A stretch of DNA of 64,000 bases from Anaerolineaceae bacterium (GTDB lineage Bacteria > Chloroflexota > Anaerolineae > Anaerolineales > Anaerolineaceae). Below, in pieces: positions 18,811 to 26,765 of the stretch. The notes below the pieces were generated by a model, which made no database searches, was not told the origin of the DNA, and saw only the letters and a list, made by a program, of their open reading frames with translations. A program made the translations under genes and the position numbers. Location of the stretch: positions 124,001 through 188,000 of the forward strand of contig JAFPZX010000174.1 of assembly GCA_017417055.1 (NCBI GenBank), written 5' to 3'. Position 1 is the first letter of the stretch. Each line of letters begins with the position of its first letter.

Positions 18811-20139
18811 ATGAATAAAGATCTCACAGTAGGAAAACCGGAAACCGTTTTATGGCAATTCTGCCTTCCATTGTTTGGCAGCATCATCTTCCAGCAGCTT
18901 TATAATATCGCGGACAGCCTGGTCGCGGGCAGATTTATTGGTGAAAATGCGCTGGCCGCGGTCGGGAACAGTTATGAAATCACGCTGATTTTTCTCGCAT
19001 TTGCGTTCGGCTGCAACATTGGATGTTCTGTGGTTGTATCCCGTTATTTCGGTGCAAAGCAGTATTCTGAAATGAAATCGACTGTTTCCACAGCGATTCT
19101 CTCCAGCGGAATTTTATGCGTGATTCTGATGGTCTTCGGGATCCTTTCCTGCGGTTTCCTGCTCGAAAAGATCCACACACCTCCGGAAGTTTTTGCTGAT
19201 TCCAAGCTGTACCTGGATATTTATATCTGGAGCCTTCCCTTTGTGTTTTTCTATAACATCTCCACAGGGATTTTTTCCGCACTCGGCGACTCCAAAACAC
19301 CGTTTATTTTTCTTGTGATCTCATCCTGCACAAATATTCTGATGGACATCTGGTTTGTTGCCGGGTTCCACATGGGTGTCGCCGGCGTTGCCTGTGCCAC
19401 GTTCATCTGCCAGGGGATCAGCTGTGTGCTTGCTTTGATCATTGTCATGAAAAGGCTTCATGGAATCCACACGCCAAAACCTTATCAAAAATTTTCCGTC
19501 CCGCTTTTCCGCCAAATTGCCCTTATCGCGATTCCTATCATTTTCCAGCAAAGCTTTATTTCAGTCGGGAATATCATCATTCAGGGCGTCATCAACAGTT
19601 TCGGCTCCGGTGTTATGGCAGGATATTCCGCGGCGGTCAAGCTAAACAACCTGGTGATCACTTCATTTACAACGTTGGGGAACGGTATCTCCAACTACAC
19701 CGCTCAAAACCTTGGTGCAGGGAAAAAAGAGCGGATCAAAGAAGGGTTCCGTGCCGGAGTTAAAATGGTCTGGTTCCTGTCACTTCCGTTTTTTGCGGTA
19801 TATTTCTTTTTCGGGAAAAATCTGCTCTTATTATTCCTGAATGAACCAACCGAAACCGCGATGCAGACCGGACAGATGTTTTTGAGAATCCTTTCGCCCT
19901 TTTATTTTGTCGTATCCGTAAAACTTGTTGCGGATGGCATTCTACGCGGCGCAAGTCTGATGAAGCAATTCATGATTGCCACATTCACAGATCTGATTCT
20001 TCGCGTAACACTTGCCATTCTGTTGTCAAGAACATCTTTCGGGGCAACAGGAATCTGGTGCGCCTGGCCAATCGGGTGGACAATCGCAACAATTCTTTCG
20101 CTGCTGTTTTATCAAAAAGGGCTCGGGACGAAGAAATAA
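18811..20139 (+). CDS. MATE family efflux transporter
   Basis: Multidrug and toxic compound extrusion type antiporter, 442 residues with about 12 membrane segments. The N-terminus (ETVLWQFCLPLFGSIIFQQLYNIADSLVAGRFIG) and the second half repeat (FRQIALIAIPIIFQQSFIS) are typical. Exports drugs or metabolites using an ion gradient. Monocistronic; its TAA stop overlaps the left end of a family 1 repeat. Confidence 0.92.
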   Translation: MNKDLTVGKPETVLWQFCLPLFGSIIFQQLYNIADSLVAGRFIGENALAAVGNSYEITLIFLAFAFGCNIGCSVVVSRYFGAKQYSEMKSTVSTAILSSGILCVILMVFGILSCGFLLEKIHTPPEVFADSKLYLDIYIWSLPFVFFYNISTGIFSALGDSKTPFIFLVISSCTNILMDIWFVAGFHMGVAGVACATFICQGISCVLALIIVMKRLHGIHTPKPYQKFSVPLFRQIALIAIPIIFQQSFISVGNIIIQGVINSFGSGVMAGYSAAVKLNNLVITSFTTLGNGISNYTAQNLGAGKKERIKEGFRAGVKMVWFLSLPFFAVYFFFGKNLLLLFLNEPTETAMQTGQMFLRILSPFYFVVSVKLVADGILRGASLMKQFMIATFTDLILRVTLAILLSRTSFGATGIWCAWPIGWTIATILSLLFYQKGLGTKK

Positions 20140-20233
20140 GGAAACGCTGTAATCTATTTTGCGTGAAAGGAGTCAATGCAACCTGTTCTGTTGACTCAAG
20201 TCTGAGTCAACGAAAACAGGTCACTTTGACTCA
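20139..20233. repeat. family 1 repeat variant with GTTGACTC core
   Basis: Left end aggaaacgctg as in family 1, but the core is gagtcaatgcaacctgttc / tgactcaagtctgagtca / gaaaacaggtcactttgactc. The same core occurs at 56736-56859 with both ends preserved. The right end is missing here. Confidence 0.85.
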
Positions 20234-20240
20234 AACGGAT

Positions 20241-21209
20241 TTATTTTTTATTCACAACAGCTGCCGTATCGCCGCAATGCTTGCGGATCACGAGCGGCCA
20301 GCAAATCATTCCGAACAGGAGCATAATAAAACGGGCAATGAAATTTCCCCAGTGACCGCCAAACCAGGCCACGATTGTCGCAGGAGCAAACAAGGTCTTC
20401 CAGGAGAACAGAATCGCGAAACCGATCCATGTCAGCAGGGAAAGATTCGAGGAACCCTGCGGAATTTCATAATGAATGTAATGTCTGTCGACATAACTGC
20501 CGATCAGCAGTCCGCAAATCGCACCGCATGCTTTGAACAAATCATTCATCATTGCCTGCGGATCCACGAGCAGTTTTCCATCGACATAATCCATCGGATA
20601 GGGTTTGAATTTAACATAAACAATGACCAAAATAATGGCAACAAATCCAGCCAGTGTCAAACGATCCAGAAGCTTATCATTTCCGGAAACTTTATCCTGA
20701 ACTTTTCCGACGATCCAAATAACGAGACATGCTTCCAAAAACCCAACGATGACATCCTGTGGAGTATGGACACCGAGGAAGTTTCTTGAAAAACCGGTCA
20801 GCAGAATCAACACTGCACAAAGAACGGCAAGCCATTTTCTCTGTTTTTTCTGAGCAACATAGGATGTCCCGTAATTGGACGTGGCCACCACGGTATGACC
20901 GCTCGGGAAAGAATAACCGGTAGCAGCTACTTTAGAATCGCCCGCAGGTTCAACCTGATCCGAGCGGATCCAGGGTCTGTATGCGCAGACTGTCAGTTTA
21001 ATGACACTGTTCAGCACATCACTGACATAGTGCGTGAAAAGGAACCGATAGCCCCATTTTTTATTCACACTCCAAAAAATGATGAATGGCAGAAACGGCA
21101 AAATGTCCACAGCGAACTTTGAAATGGCATTGAAAAATTCATTGAAAAATCCACCCGTGGCATTTCTGATTCCCTGCAGAAACAATAAATATTGAATATC
21201 AATTCCCAT
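20241..21209 (-). CDS. PAP2-superfamily membrane phosphatase
   Basis: 322-residue integral membrane phosphatase, probably acting on lipid phosphates or undecaprenyl diphosphate at the outer face. All three PAP2 motifs are intact: KLTVCAYRP (71-79), PSGH (102-105), and SR...GVH...D (Ser 141, His 148, Asp 152). Extra membrane helices follow. No partner genes nearby. Confidence 0.92.
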   Translation of the reverse strand: MGIDIQYLLFLQGIRNATGGFFNEFFNAISKFAVDILPFLPFIIFWSVNKKWGYRFLFTHYVSDVLNSVIKLTVCAYRPWIRSDQVEPAGDSKVAATGYSFPSGHTVVATSNYGTSYVAQKKQRKWLAVLCAVLILLTGFSRNFLGVHTPQDVIVGFLEACLVIWIVGKVQDKVSGNDKLLDRLTLAGFVAIILVIVYVKFKPYPMDYVDGKLLVDPQAMMNDLFKACGAICGLLIGSYVDRHYIHYEIPQGSSNLSLLTWIGFAILFSWKTLFAPATIVAWFGGHWGNFIARFIMLLFGMICWPLVIRKHCGDTAAVVNKK

Positions 21210-21323
21210 ATATTTATCCTTTCAATCACAAAAATATGGTAATAAATCGCACAGATTATAACACAATCTTTTCAAAAATAATCGCTTTATGCATGTTTGC
21301 AGTATTCTTTATCCGCAGTATTT

Positions 21324-21428
21324 GTTACTATTCACGGAGCTGCCAGAATTACTATAAAAACGCTCTCATGTTCTTCACAGTGGGACAGGCCGAAGGGCCT
21401 GTCCTGTGGATACGCCTTGAATAGTAAC
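21324..21428. repeat. palindromic element with TTACTATTCA inverted ends, family 3
   Basis: gttactattca at 21324 and tgaatagtaac ending at 21428 are inverted ends. An inner hairpin, gggacaggccg / aagggcctgtcc, lies at about 21382-21406. Shares its left end with the element at 16025. Confidence 0.8.
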
Positions 21429-21452
21429 GCAGTATGTGAACTATAGAGTTTA

Positions 21453-24119
21453 TCAGGATCCTTTTTTCCCGCCGTTTTCCGGTTCCTGCTGAGGCAGGTT
21501 CCGATTATTCATGTTGCGCACATGGGTAATCTTACTGTTGTTAAGCGTAACAACATTTCCCTGATCATCAGTAATTTCCGTGGTCCGAATCCCCATGTTC
21601 GTTACAATACCTGTTATATCCGCAGAAGCGCCCGAAACTCTCCCAAAGCTCACATGGTCTCCTACACGCACTGTTCCCTCTGTCATCATAAAGAAGCCTG
21701 CAAGCATATCTTCAGCCATGCTCTTAGCACCCATACCGATGGCAATGGAAAGGACCCCGGCTGAGGCTAACAAGGCAGTGGTGTTTACGCCGAGCATCTC
21801 AAGGATGGTGAAGATAAGAAAAATAACGAAAGTATAAGAGACGAGACTTCTAATAAGACTGGTAATCGTCCTGGCACGAAGGCTGAGGCGTGTCTCCAAA
21901 ATACTCAGTCCGGACCGGATCAGGAGCAGGACAAAAAGCGTACTTATCAGAATCAATAGTGCTGCCCAGATGGCAAATAAATTCAAGCCCTTAGACCACT
22001 TTCCACTGAGAACATAATCAAAGGATGACCACCAGCCATTGGCGGAAGCAATCAGAACAAAAAATGCAAACAGCGTCAGGAAAATAACATATCCATCATA
22101 AAAGACCTTTATGGTGTTTTTCTTTCCGTCATCAGTCCGGAGATTCTTTTTAGCCTCCTTTATCGAACGAGCAATTAAAACACTTGCAATCGGATAATAA
22201 CCCAATGACAGAATCAGCAATACGATCACAGCCAGAATCAACGGAAGAGAGCCTGTATCTTCGTAGGAGTTCCACCGCTCCGGGACCATAAACAAAAGTG
22301 TCTTCCCATCCATTGCATTCGCGGAAATACACATGTCTATCCCATTGTAGCTGTTAAACCCCTCAAAGCTGCTTCCGGCCTCATACCCCGGCAAATAGTC
22401 TGCGGCTTTCTGACCAATCATTTCCGGATCGGTGTGAGCGATAAAGCGCCCGTCACTGTCGCTGACAGCAGCAGCGATTTGGTATTTCTGTACAGTATAT
22501 GAGTTTACTGTATTTTCAAGGCTCATCTGCTTAAGCTCCGCTTCCAGAGCTCCGGCATTGTAAACAACCAAAAGAAATCCATCCGGCTGCCCTTCATCGT
22601 CAGTCATCATGATTGCTGTACTGAGCTGTATTTTTCCTGTGTGAGGATCTGTCTCAGGTCCAACGATAACATCAGGATAACCCAATAACACCGCACGATA
22701 CTCATCGCTGAGGTTTTCACCGACAGCAAACCCCGTGTAGCTGTTGGATGCGACAAGTTCCTGCCCGGCACTGTCAAAACGCATCAGATAATCGGTGCCT
22801 GCGATACGATTGAGATCCTCCAGACCTGCTTTTGTCTGCTGATCCGGATGGTCCATCAGGTAATCCGCCAGAATCTGTGCCCGTGAACGGTAAAAATTCA
22901 CATAGTTGTTAAGAATCGTTTTTTTCTGATCATTGCGGTAATCGATATCGATCTGTAATATCTTTCGCTTGTTTATAGCAGTATGGGTAGCTTCTGTCCG
23001 AATCTCCAGCATCAAAAGCATGTGCGAAAAAAGAATTGTGACCAAAACCACAATAAGAATACCGGGCCAGGTCTCCTTCCAAACCTGATTTTGAGAGATG
23101 CTTTTTCCCTTTTTGTCATCTTTATTGCGGCACAGACATCGGAAAATATAGAGCCGAACCAATATAATTCCCCAGCCGATGATGGCAGAAACCGCCACGG
23201 CGATAAAAAAGACATTTTTGATAATTGTACTCAAAGGAAACATCAACAGAATATCCGTATCATCAGGCGCATAATGCATCAGCACCGCAAGGTAACGATT
23301 GCCCAACAGTTTGATGACTCTGTTTATCACTCCTTTCGCTGATTGCCTGAATCTGCTGCTGTTCCGAAATACCTCCGTCATCTCCGCATAAAGCTGTGAT
23401 TTCTGTTCAGGCGTATAATTGTCTAATGGATAACCCGCCAGCTTATCACCGGTTAAAGCAAAAGCAGATGCATCATCTATTTTGTAGATCAAACGCTCAA
23501 GAATGTTTGTCCAGCCGTATATATCATTGTAGAGTTTTAATATCGCTTCACAGGAGAATTCAAAGACCAGACTGCGGTTCGTGTTCCCCGGTAAGGGTAT
23601 CAGCACGAAACCTTTACCGTCGTTTTCGTCCGTTTCCGCTCCATCTTTCACGAGGGTAGGATAAAGCTCCACGTGCGCTTTCCGCGGCTCAAGAATCTTG
23701 AGTGCGGCGTTGAAACTTTCCTCCGGGCTCACAGGGCCGGTTGTGGCAAGCATCTGTCGGTTCGCGTCAAGCAGGGAGACGCTTTCAGCAGAAACCGTGG
23801 AGCGAACATATTCCAGTTTTTCTTCATCTGTACGCTCATTTCCCTCTTCAAAGAGCTTCAAACCGAGCTCCGCCCGGGTCAATCCATCTTCTTCGTAAAT
23901 GCGGATGCGATTTTGTAATTCATTTCCATAAACATCAATGATATTTGGAATTTCGTCAAGATATGCATCCATCTGATTCAGAAAGTATTCTTTGCTGAGT
24001 TCAAAAATAGCTATAAACACAATTGCTGTGATAATCAGTAACATAATCACAGAAAAAACAGTAAGCTTTTTCCAGCTTTTTTCTCTCATAAGAATTCTGA
24101 TATCTTCAAAAGCATCCAT
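21453..24119 (-). CDS. MscS-type mechanosensitive channel with extracytoplasmic sensor domains
   Basis: 888 residues. A membrane helix (about 19-40) precedes a first extracytoplasmic domain, then two helices (about 300-325 and 347-372), and a second extracytoplasmic domain that resembles a Cache sensor (NRIAGTDYLMRFDSAG, SDSDGRFIAHTDPEMIG). More helices follow, and the C-terminal 150 residues are an MscS pore and beta domain (LASAGVLSIAIGMGAKSMAED, GTVRVGDHVSFG, VVTLNNSKI). A ligand-sensing, small-conductance channel that could couple a chemical signal to turgor release or to ion flux. Preceded by GGGGGGA on its own strand. Confidence 0.88.
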   Translation of the reverse strand: MDAFEDIRILMREKSWKKLTVFSVIMLLIITAIVFIAIFELSKEYFLNQMDAYLDEIPNIIDVYGNELQNRIRIYEEDGLTRAELGLKLFEEGNERTDEEKLEYVRSTVSAESVSLLDANRQMLATTGPVSPEESFNAALKILEPRKAHVELYPTLVKDGAETDENDGKGFVLIPLPGNTNRSLVFEFSCEAILKLYNDIYGWTNILERLIYKIDDASAFALTGDKLAGYPLDNYTPEQKSQLYAEMTEVFRNSSRFRQSAKGVINRVIKLLGNRYLAVLMHYAPDDTDILLMFPLSTIIKNVFFIAVAVSAIIGWGIILVRLYIFRCLCRNKDDKKGKSISQNQVWKETWPGILIVVLVTILFSHMLLMLEIRTEATHTAINKRKILQIDIDYRNDQKKTILNNYVNFYRSRAQILADYLMDHPDQQTKAGLEDLNRIAGTDYLMRFDSAGQELVASNSYTGFAVGENLSDEYRAVLLGYPDVIVGPETDPHTGKIQLSTAIMMTDDEGQPDGFLLVVYNAGALEAELKQMSLENTVNSYTVQKYQIAAAVSDSDGRFIAHTDPEMIGQKAADYLPGYEAGSSFEGFNSYNGIDMCISANAMDGKTLLFMVPERWNSYEDTGSLPLILAVIVLLILSLGYYPIASVLIARSIKEAKKNLRTDDGKKNTIKVFYDGYVIFLTLFAFFVLIASANGWWSSFDYVLSGKWSKGLNLFAIWAALLILISTLFVLLLIRSGLSILETRLSLRARTITSLIRSLVSYTFVIFLIFTILEMLGVNTTALLASAGVLSIAIGMGAKSMAEDMLAGFFMMTEGTVRVGDHVSFGRVSGASADITGIVTNMGIRTTEITDDQGNVVTLNNSKITHVRNMNNRNLPQQEPENGGKKGS

Positions 24120-24361
24120 GGTCCCCCCAATAATTTATAAAATCTCCGGCATGATTGTAATTAAAAGAAAGCGATAACAGCCTTTTCAATGTATTTTTAT
24201 GCTCTCTGAATCAGGACAGCAGGGGAATGTAAAGTCATAATAAATCTTTTCCGACAATTCAAGTCCAATGATATATCCCATTCCGATTTATCCGCCGGTT
24301 ATGATCGCATTCTTCCAATTCCAAAATATACTTTTAATAAATTATTGTACTGCAAAACAGC

Positions 24362-24399
24362 GAAAAAAAACACCAGTCAAAAAAATAATTCAACTGGTG
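24362..24399 (-). terminator. Rho-independent terminator of the YegP-type gene
   Basis: On the minus strand CACCAGT (24399-24393) pairs with ACTGGTG (24377-24371), followed by eight T. The rest of the 300-bp gap up to 24120 is AT-rich and holds nothing else I can name apart from the promoter region of the channel gene. Confidence 0.85.
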
Positions 24400-24426
24400 A
24401 TTTTATATTAATAATCAGACGTAAAA

Positions 24427-25176
24427 TCAGGCATTAACCCAGTTTCCGCCGACCATCGTTTTTAAAACTTTGATTTCAGCGATATCTTCAGGAGCGCATG
24501 CAGTGATATCCTTATCAAGGATGACCAGATCAGCCTTCTCGGAAAGAGTAATCGGGCTCAATTTGTTTTCCTTCAGGCACTGGTTCAATGCTGCTGCATC
24601 GACCGGTTTATCCACCGCAGCTAGGCCCGGCAGAACAAAGCCATTCTCACACTTCAGAACTTCTGTCTCTTTGCCAATGTAGTCTTTGAGCCCATCCGCG
24701 CTGCCGATGTAGACAATATAGCCGTCGACGATTGCTACTGCTTCAGCTTTCGTATTGTCCTTATCCAGGGTGTTGACATTTCCGTAAATGACCTTTTCCG
24801 CAAAGATATCTTCTTCAACAATATCGGTTGTTTCGGCGTTATTCCGAACAGATTCAATGCCATTCATACAGGCAGCTTTTGACTTATAAGCCTGACCGGC
24901 AATAACGATTTGACCATTTTGGGCTCTGAAACGGAAACTGTATTTTTCCTCATGGTCAGTGAAAACTTCAAACTTGGGGTTTGTTTCGATTTCATAATTC
25001 TTCACAGTCTGATCTTCAACAGGTGCCAACGAGGCATTTGTCTGAACAGATTCAATACCTTTGAGACAAGCACCCTTTGATGTGTAACCGTGTGAAGTTG
25101 CGATGACCTGATTGTTGTCCGCGACAAGATTGAAGACATATCCGACCCAGGTCAGCTTTGCTGAATATTTACTCAT
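24427..25176 (-). CDS. YegP (DUF1508) repeats fused to a barrel-less amidohydrolase shell
   Basis: 249 residues from the ATG at 25176, chosen for the GGAGG 9 bp upstream. Two YegP-like repeats come first (GYTSKGACLKGIESVQTNA at about 25-45; AYKSKAACMNGIESVRNNA at about 100-120). The C-terminal part matches the N- and C-terminal beta-sandwich strands of YtcJ-like amidohydrolases (KAEAVAIVDGYIVYIGSADG ... GFVLPGLA, then SEKADLVILDKDI). However, the metal-binding TIM barrel of about 350 residues that should separate them is absent: only about 20 residues join the two. It is thus unlikely to be an enzyme; the shell may act as a binding or structural module. Confidence 0.85.
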   Translation of the reverse strand: MSKYSAKLTWVGYVFNLVADNNQVIATSHGYTSKGACLKGIESVQTNASLAPVEDQTVKNYEIETNPKFEVFTDHEEKYSFRFRAQNGQIVIAGQAYKSKAACMNGIESVRNNAETTDIVEEDIFAEKVIYGNVNTLDKDNTKAEAVAIVDGYIVYIGSADGLKDYIGKETEVLKCENGFVLPGLAAVDKPVDAAALNQCLKENKLSPITLSEKADLVILDKDITACAPEDIAEIKVLKTMVGGNWVNA

Positions 25177-25390
25177 TTTAAATCCTCCATAATCAAAAAA
25201 ATAATGAAAGCAATTCATTATATATTTTTTTGAATAAATTATAAGTTAATAACTATTTTTATTCTTATTTTCCGCTGATGTCAATGGGATTTGTTCGGCA
25301 GCATGTGGGGGACCACGTGGAAAATTGCTGTTTTATTTCAAAATTCAGGTGTGACAATCTGGAACACATCATCTCCCAAAGTATCAATTT

Positions 25391-25404
25391 TTAGTATAAT
25401 CTAA
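25391..25404 (+). promoter_or_regulatory. TATAAT box inside a TTAG-N6-CTAA palindrome
   Basis: TTAG (25391-25394), TATAAT (25395-25400) and CTAA (25401-25404) form an AT-rich palindrome 27 bp before the HdeD-like gene. It matches the TTAG-N6-CTAA pattern seen at 48172 and 53506, but here it covers the -10 box itself. One chance match per window is expected, so this copy is less secure. Confidence 0.45.
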
Positions 25405-25430
25405 AATAGATTTTTTATGGAGGTTTTTAT

Positions 25431-26519
25431 ATGTCTGCATTTTCACTTATTGTAATCATGAGCGTTCTGATGATCATCGGCGGTATTTCCCTGATGGCAA
25501 CACCGCTGATAACCTTTATGAGCGCAGGATATTTCATTATTATCATGTTTTTCCTGTTGGGGATTTTTGGCATCGTCCGGGGAATCATTGAAAAGCGCTT
25601 TGACAAGAAATTTTTCTTATCGATACTCAGCCTGATTCTGGGCATCGTCGGTTTATTTGTCCCTGGCGCAGCCGAGATGAACAATTATATACTGCTCTAC
25701 ATGGCAGCGTTCTGGTTCTTCATCCATGGAATCATGACCATCATTGATGCCATAGACAGCAAGCGTCAAGGCGAAAAGACCATCATCATGGTGCTTGGTA
25801 TCATCCTGGGTGTGTTGGAATTGATCCTGGCCGGCTACTCCGTTGCTCACCCCGGGATGCTTGCAGTCAGCCTTGGTTTCCTCATCGGTTTCTACTTTAT
25901 CGAATCCGGTGTCAACGCCATCATCGTTGGGACAGACATCTGCAAAGGAGGAAACAGCACAACAGTCTTTTTCACCTTTATGGGTGTTCTGACCATTATC
26001 GGCGGCATTTCGCTGCTGGTCACCCCGCTGATGACCTTCCTGAGTGCAGGATACTGCATCATCCTGCTGTTCTTTATCTACGGCGTTGTCGGCATCATCC
26101 GGGCATTGGCCGAACAGGAATACGGAAAAGAGTTCTTCTTTTCGATTCTCAGCCTGATTCTGGGTATCGTTGGATGTGCGGTTCCGGGCGCGGCTGCCAT
26201 GAATAATTACATTCTGCTCTATATCGCCGCGGCATGGTTCCTGATTCATGGCGTAATGACCATCGTTGACGCGATTGCAGACAAAAAGAAGGGTGCCGGT
26301 ACCGGAATAATGATACTGGGCATTGTCCTTGGTGTGCTGGAACTGATTCTTGCTGCCTATTCCATCGCACATCCCTCGCTGCTCGCAGTCGGTCTGGGTG
26401 TTATGATCGCAGTCTACTTTATTGAGTCCGGCGCCAATATGATCCTGATCGGTTCCCGTGTCGCAAAGGCCGTAGCAGCCGAACGCGATCTGCAAAACGC
26501 ATCGATTCGCTATCGCTGA
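25431..26519 (+). CDS. duplicated DUF308/HdeD-type membrane protein
   Basis: 362 residues with about 12 hydrophobic helices arranged as two similar halves. Half one begins SVLMIIGGISLMATPLITFMS and half two GVLTIIGGISLLVTPLMTFLS; each contains FSILSLILGIVG-type and HGIMTI/HGVMTI-type motifs. Single HdeD units have about six helices, so this is an in-tandem fusion. HdeD is linked to acid resistance in enterobacteria; function here is unknown. GGAGG precedes the ATG. Followed by an imperfect hairpin with a T run. Confidence 0.85.
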   Translation: MSAFSLIVIMSVLMIIGGISLMATPLITFMSAGYFIIIMFFLLGIFGIVRGIIEKRFDKKFFLSILSLILGIVGLFVPGAAEMNNYILLYMAAFWFFIHGIMTIIDAIDSKRQGEKTIIMVLGIILGVLELILAGYSVAHPGMLAVSLGFLIGFYFIESGVNAIIVGTDICKGGNSTTVFFTFMGVLTIIGGISLLVTPLMTFLSAGYCIILLFFIYGVVGIIRALAEQEYGKEFFFSILSLILGIVGCAVPGAAAMNNYILLYIAAAWFLIHGVMTIVDAIADKKKGAGTGIMILGIVLGVLELILAAYSIAHPSLLAVGLGVMIAVYFIESGANMILIGSRVAKAVAAERDLQNASIRYR

Positions 26520-26594
26520 TAAGAATCCGGGTAAAAACATCATGATTGAATGAATTTTTTGCCCGGATAATATTTCAATTGACATATCTAACGC

Positions 26595-26630
26595 GGGGAC
26601 AGTTCCATAAATGGACTGTTCCCTTTTTTT
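26595..26630 (+). repeat. GGGACAGT hairpin with T run (terminator-like)
   Basis: ggggacagttccat and atggactgttccc form an imperfect hairpin followed by seven T. It is a diverged relative of the perfect element at 3893-3969 and could terminate the HdeD-like transcript. Confidence 0.7.
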
Positions 26631-26765
26631 ACTGTTCCGAATTGTCACAACAACAAACTTTTTTTTGTTTATTTCACTAAATAATTTTTAAAATATGTTA
26701 TATTTGAAATGATATGAATTTTAAACAAAAGAAATCAGAATCGAAATTTAAGGAATCTGCTTTTT

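Noticed and set aside
22983..23342. Plus-strand frame inside the channel gene
   Set aside because: Gln/Asn/His-rich chance frame without start signals.
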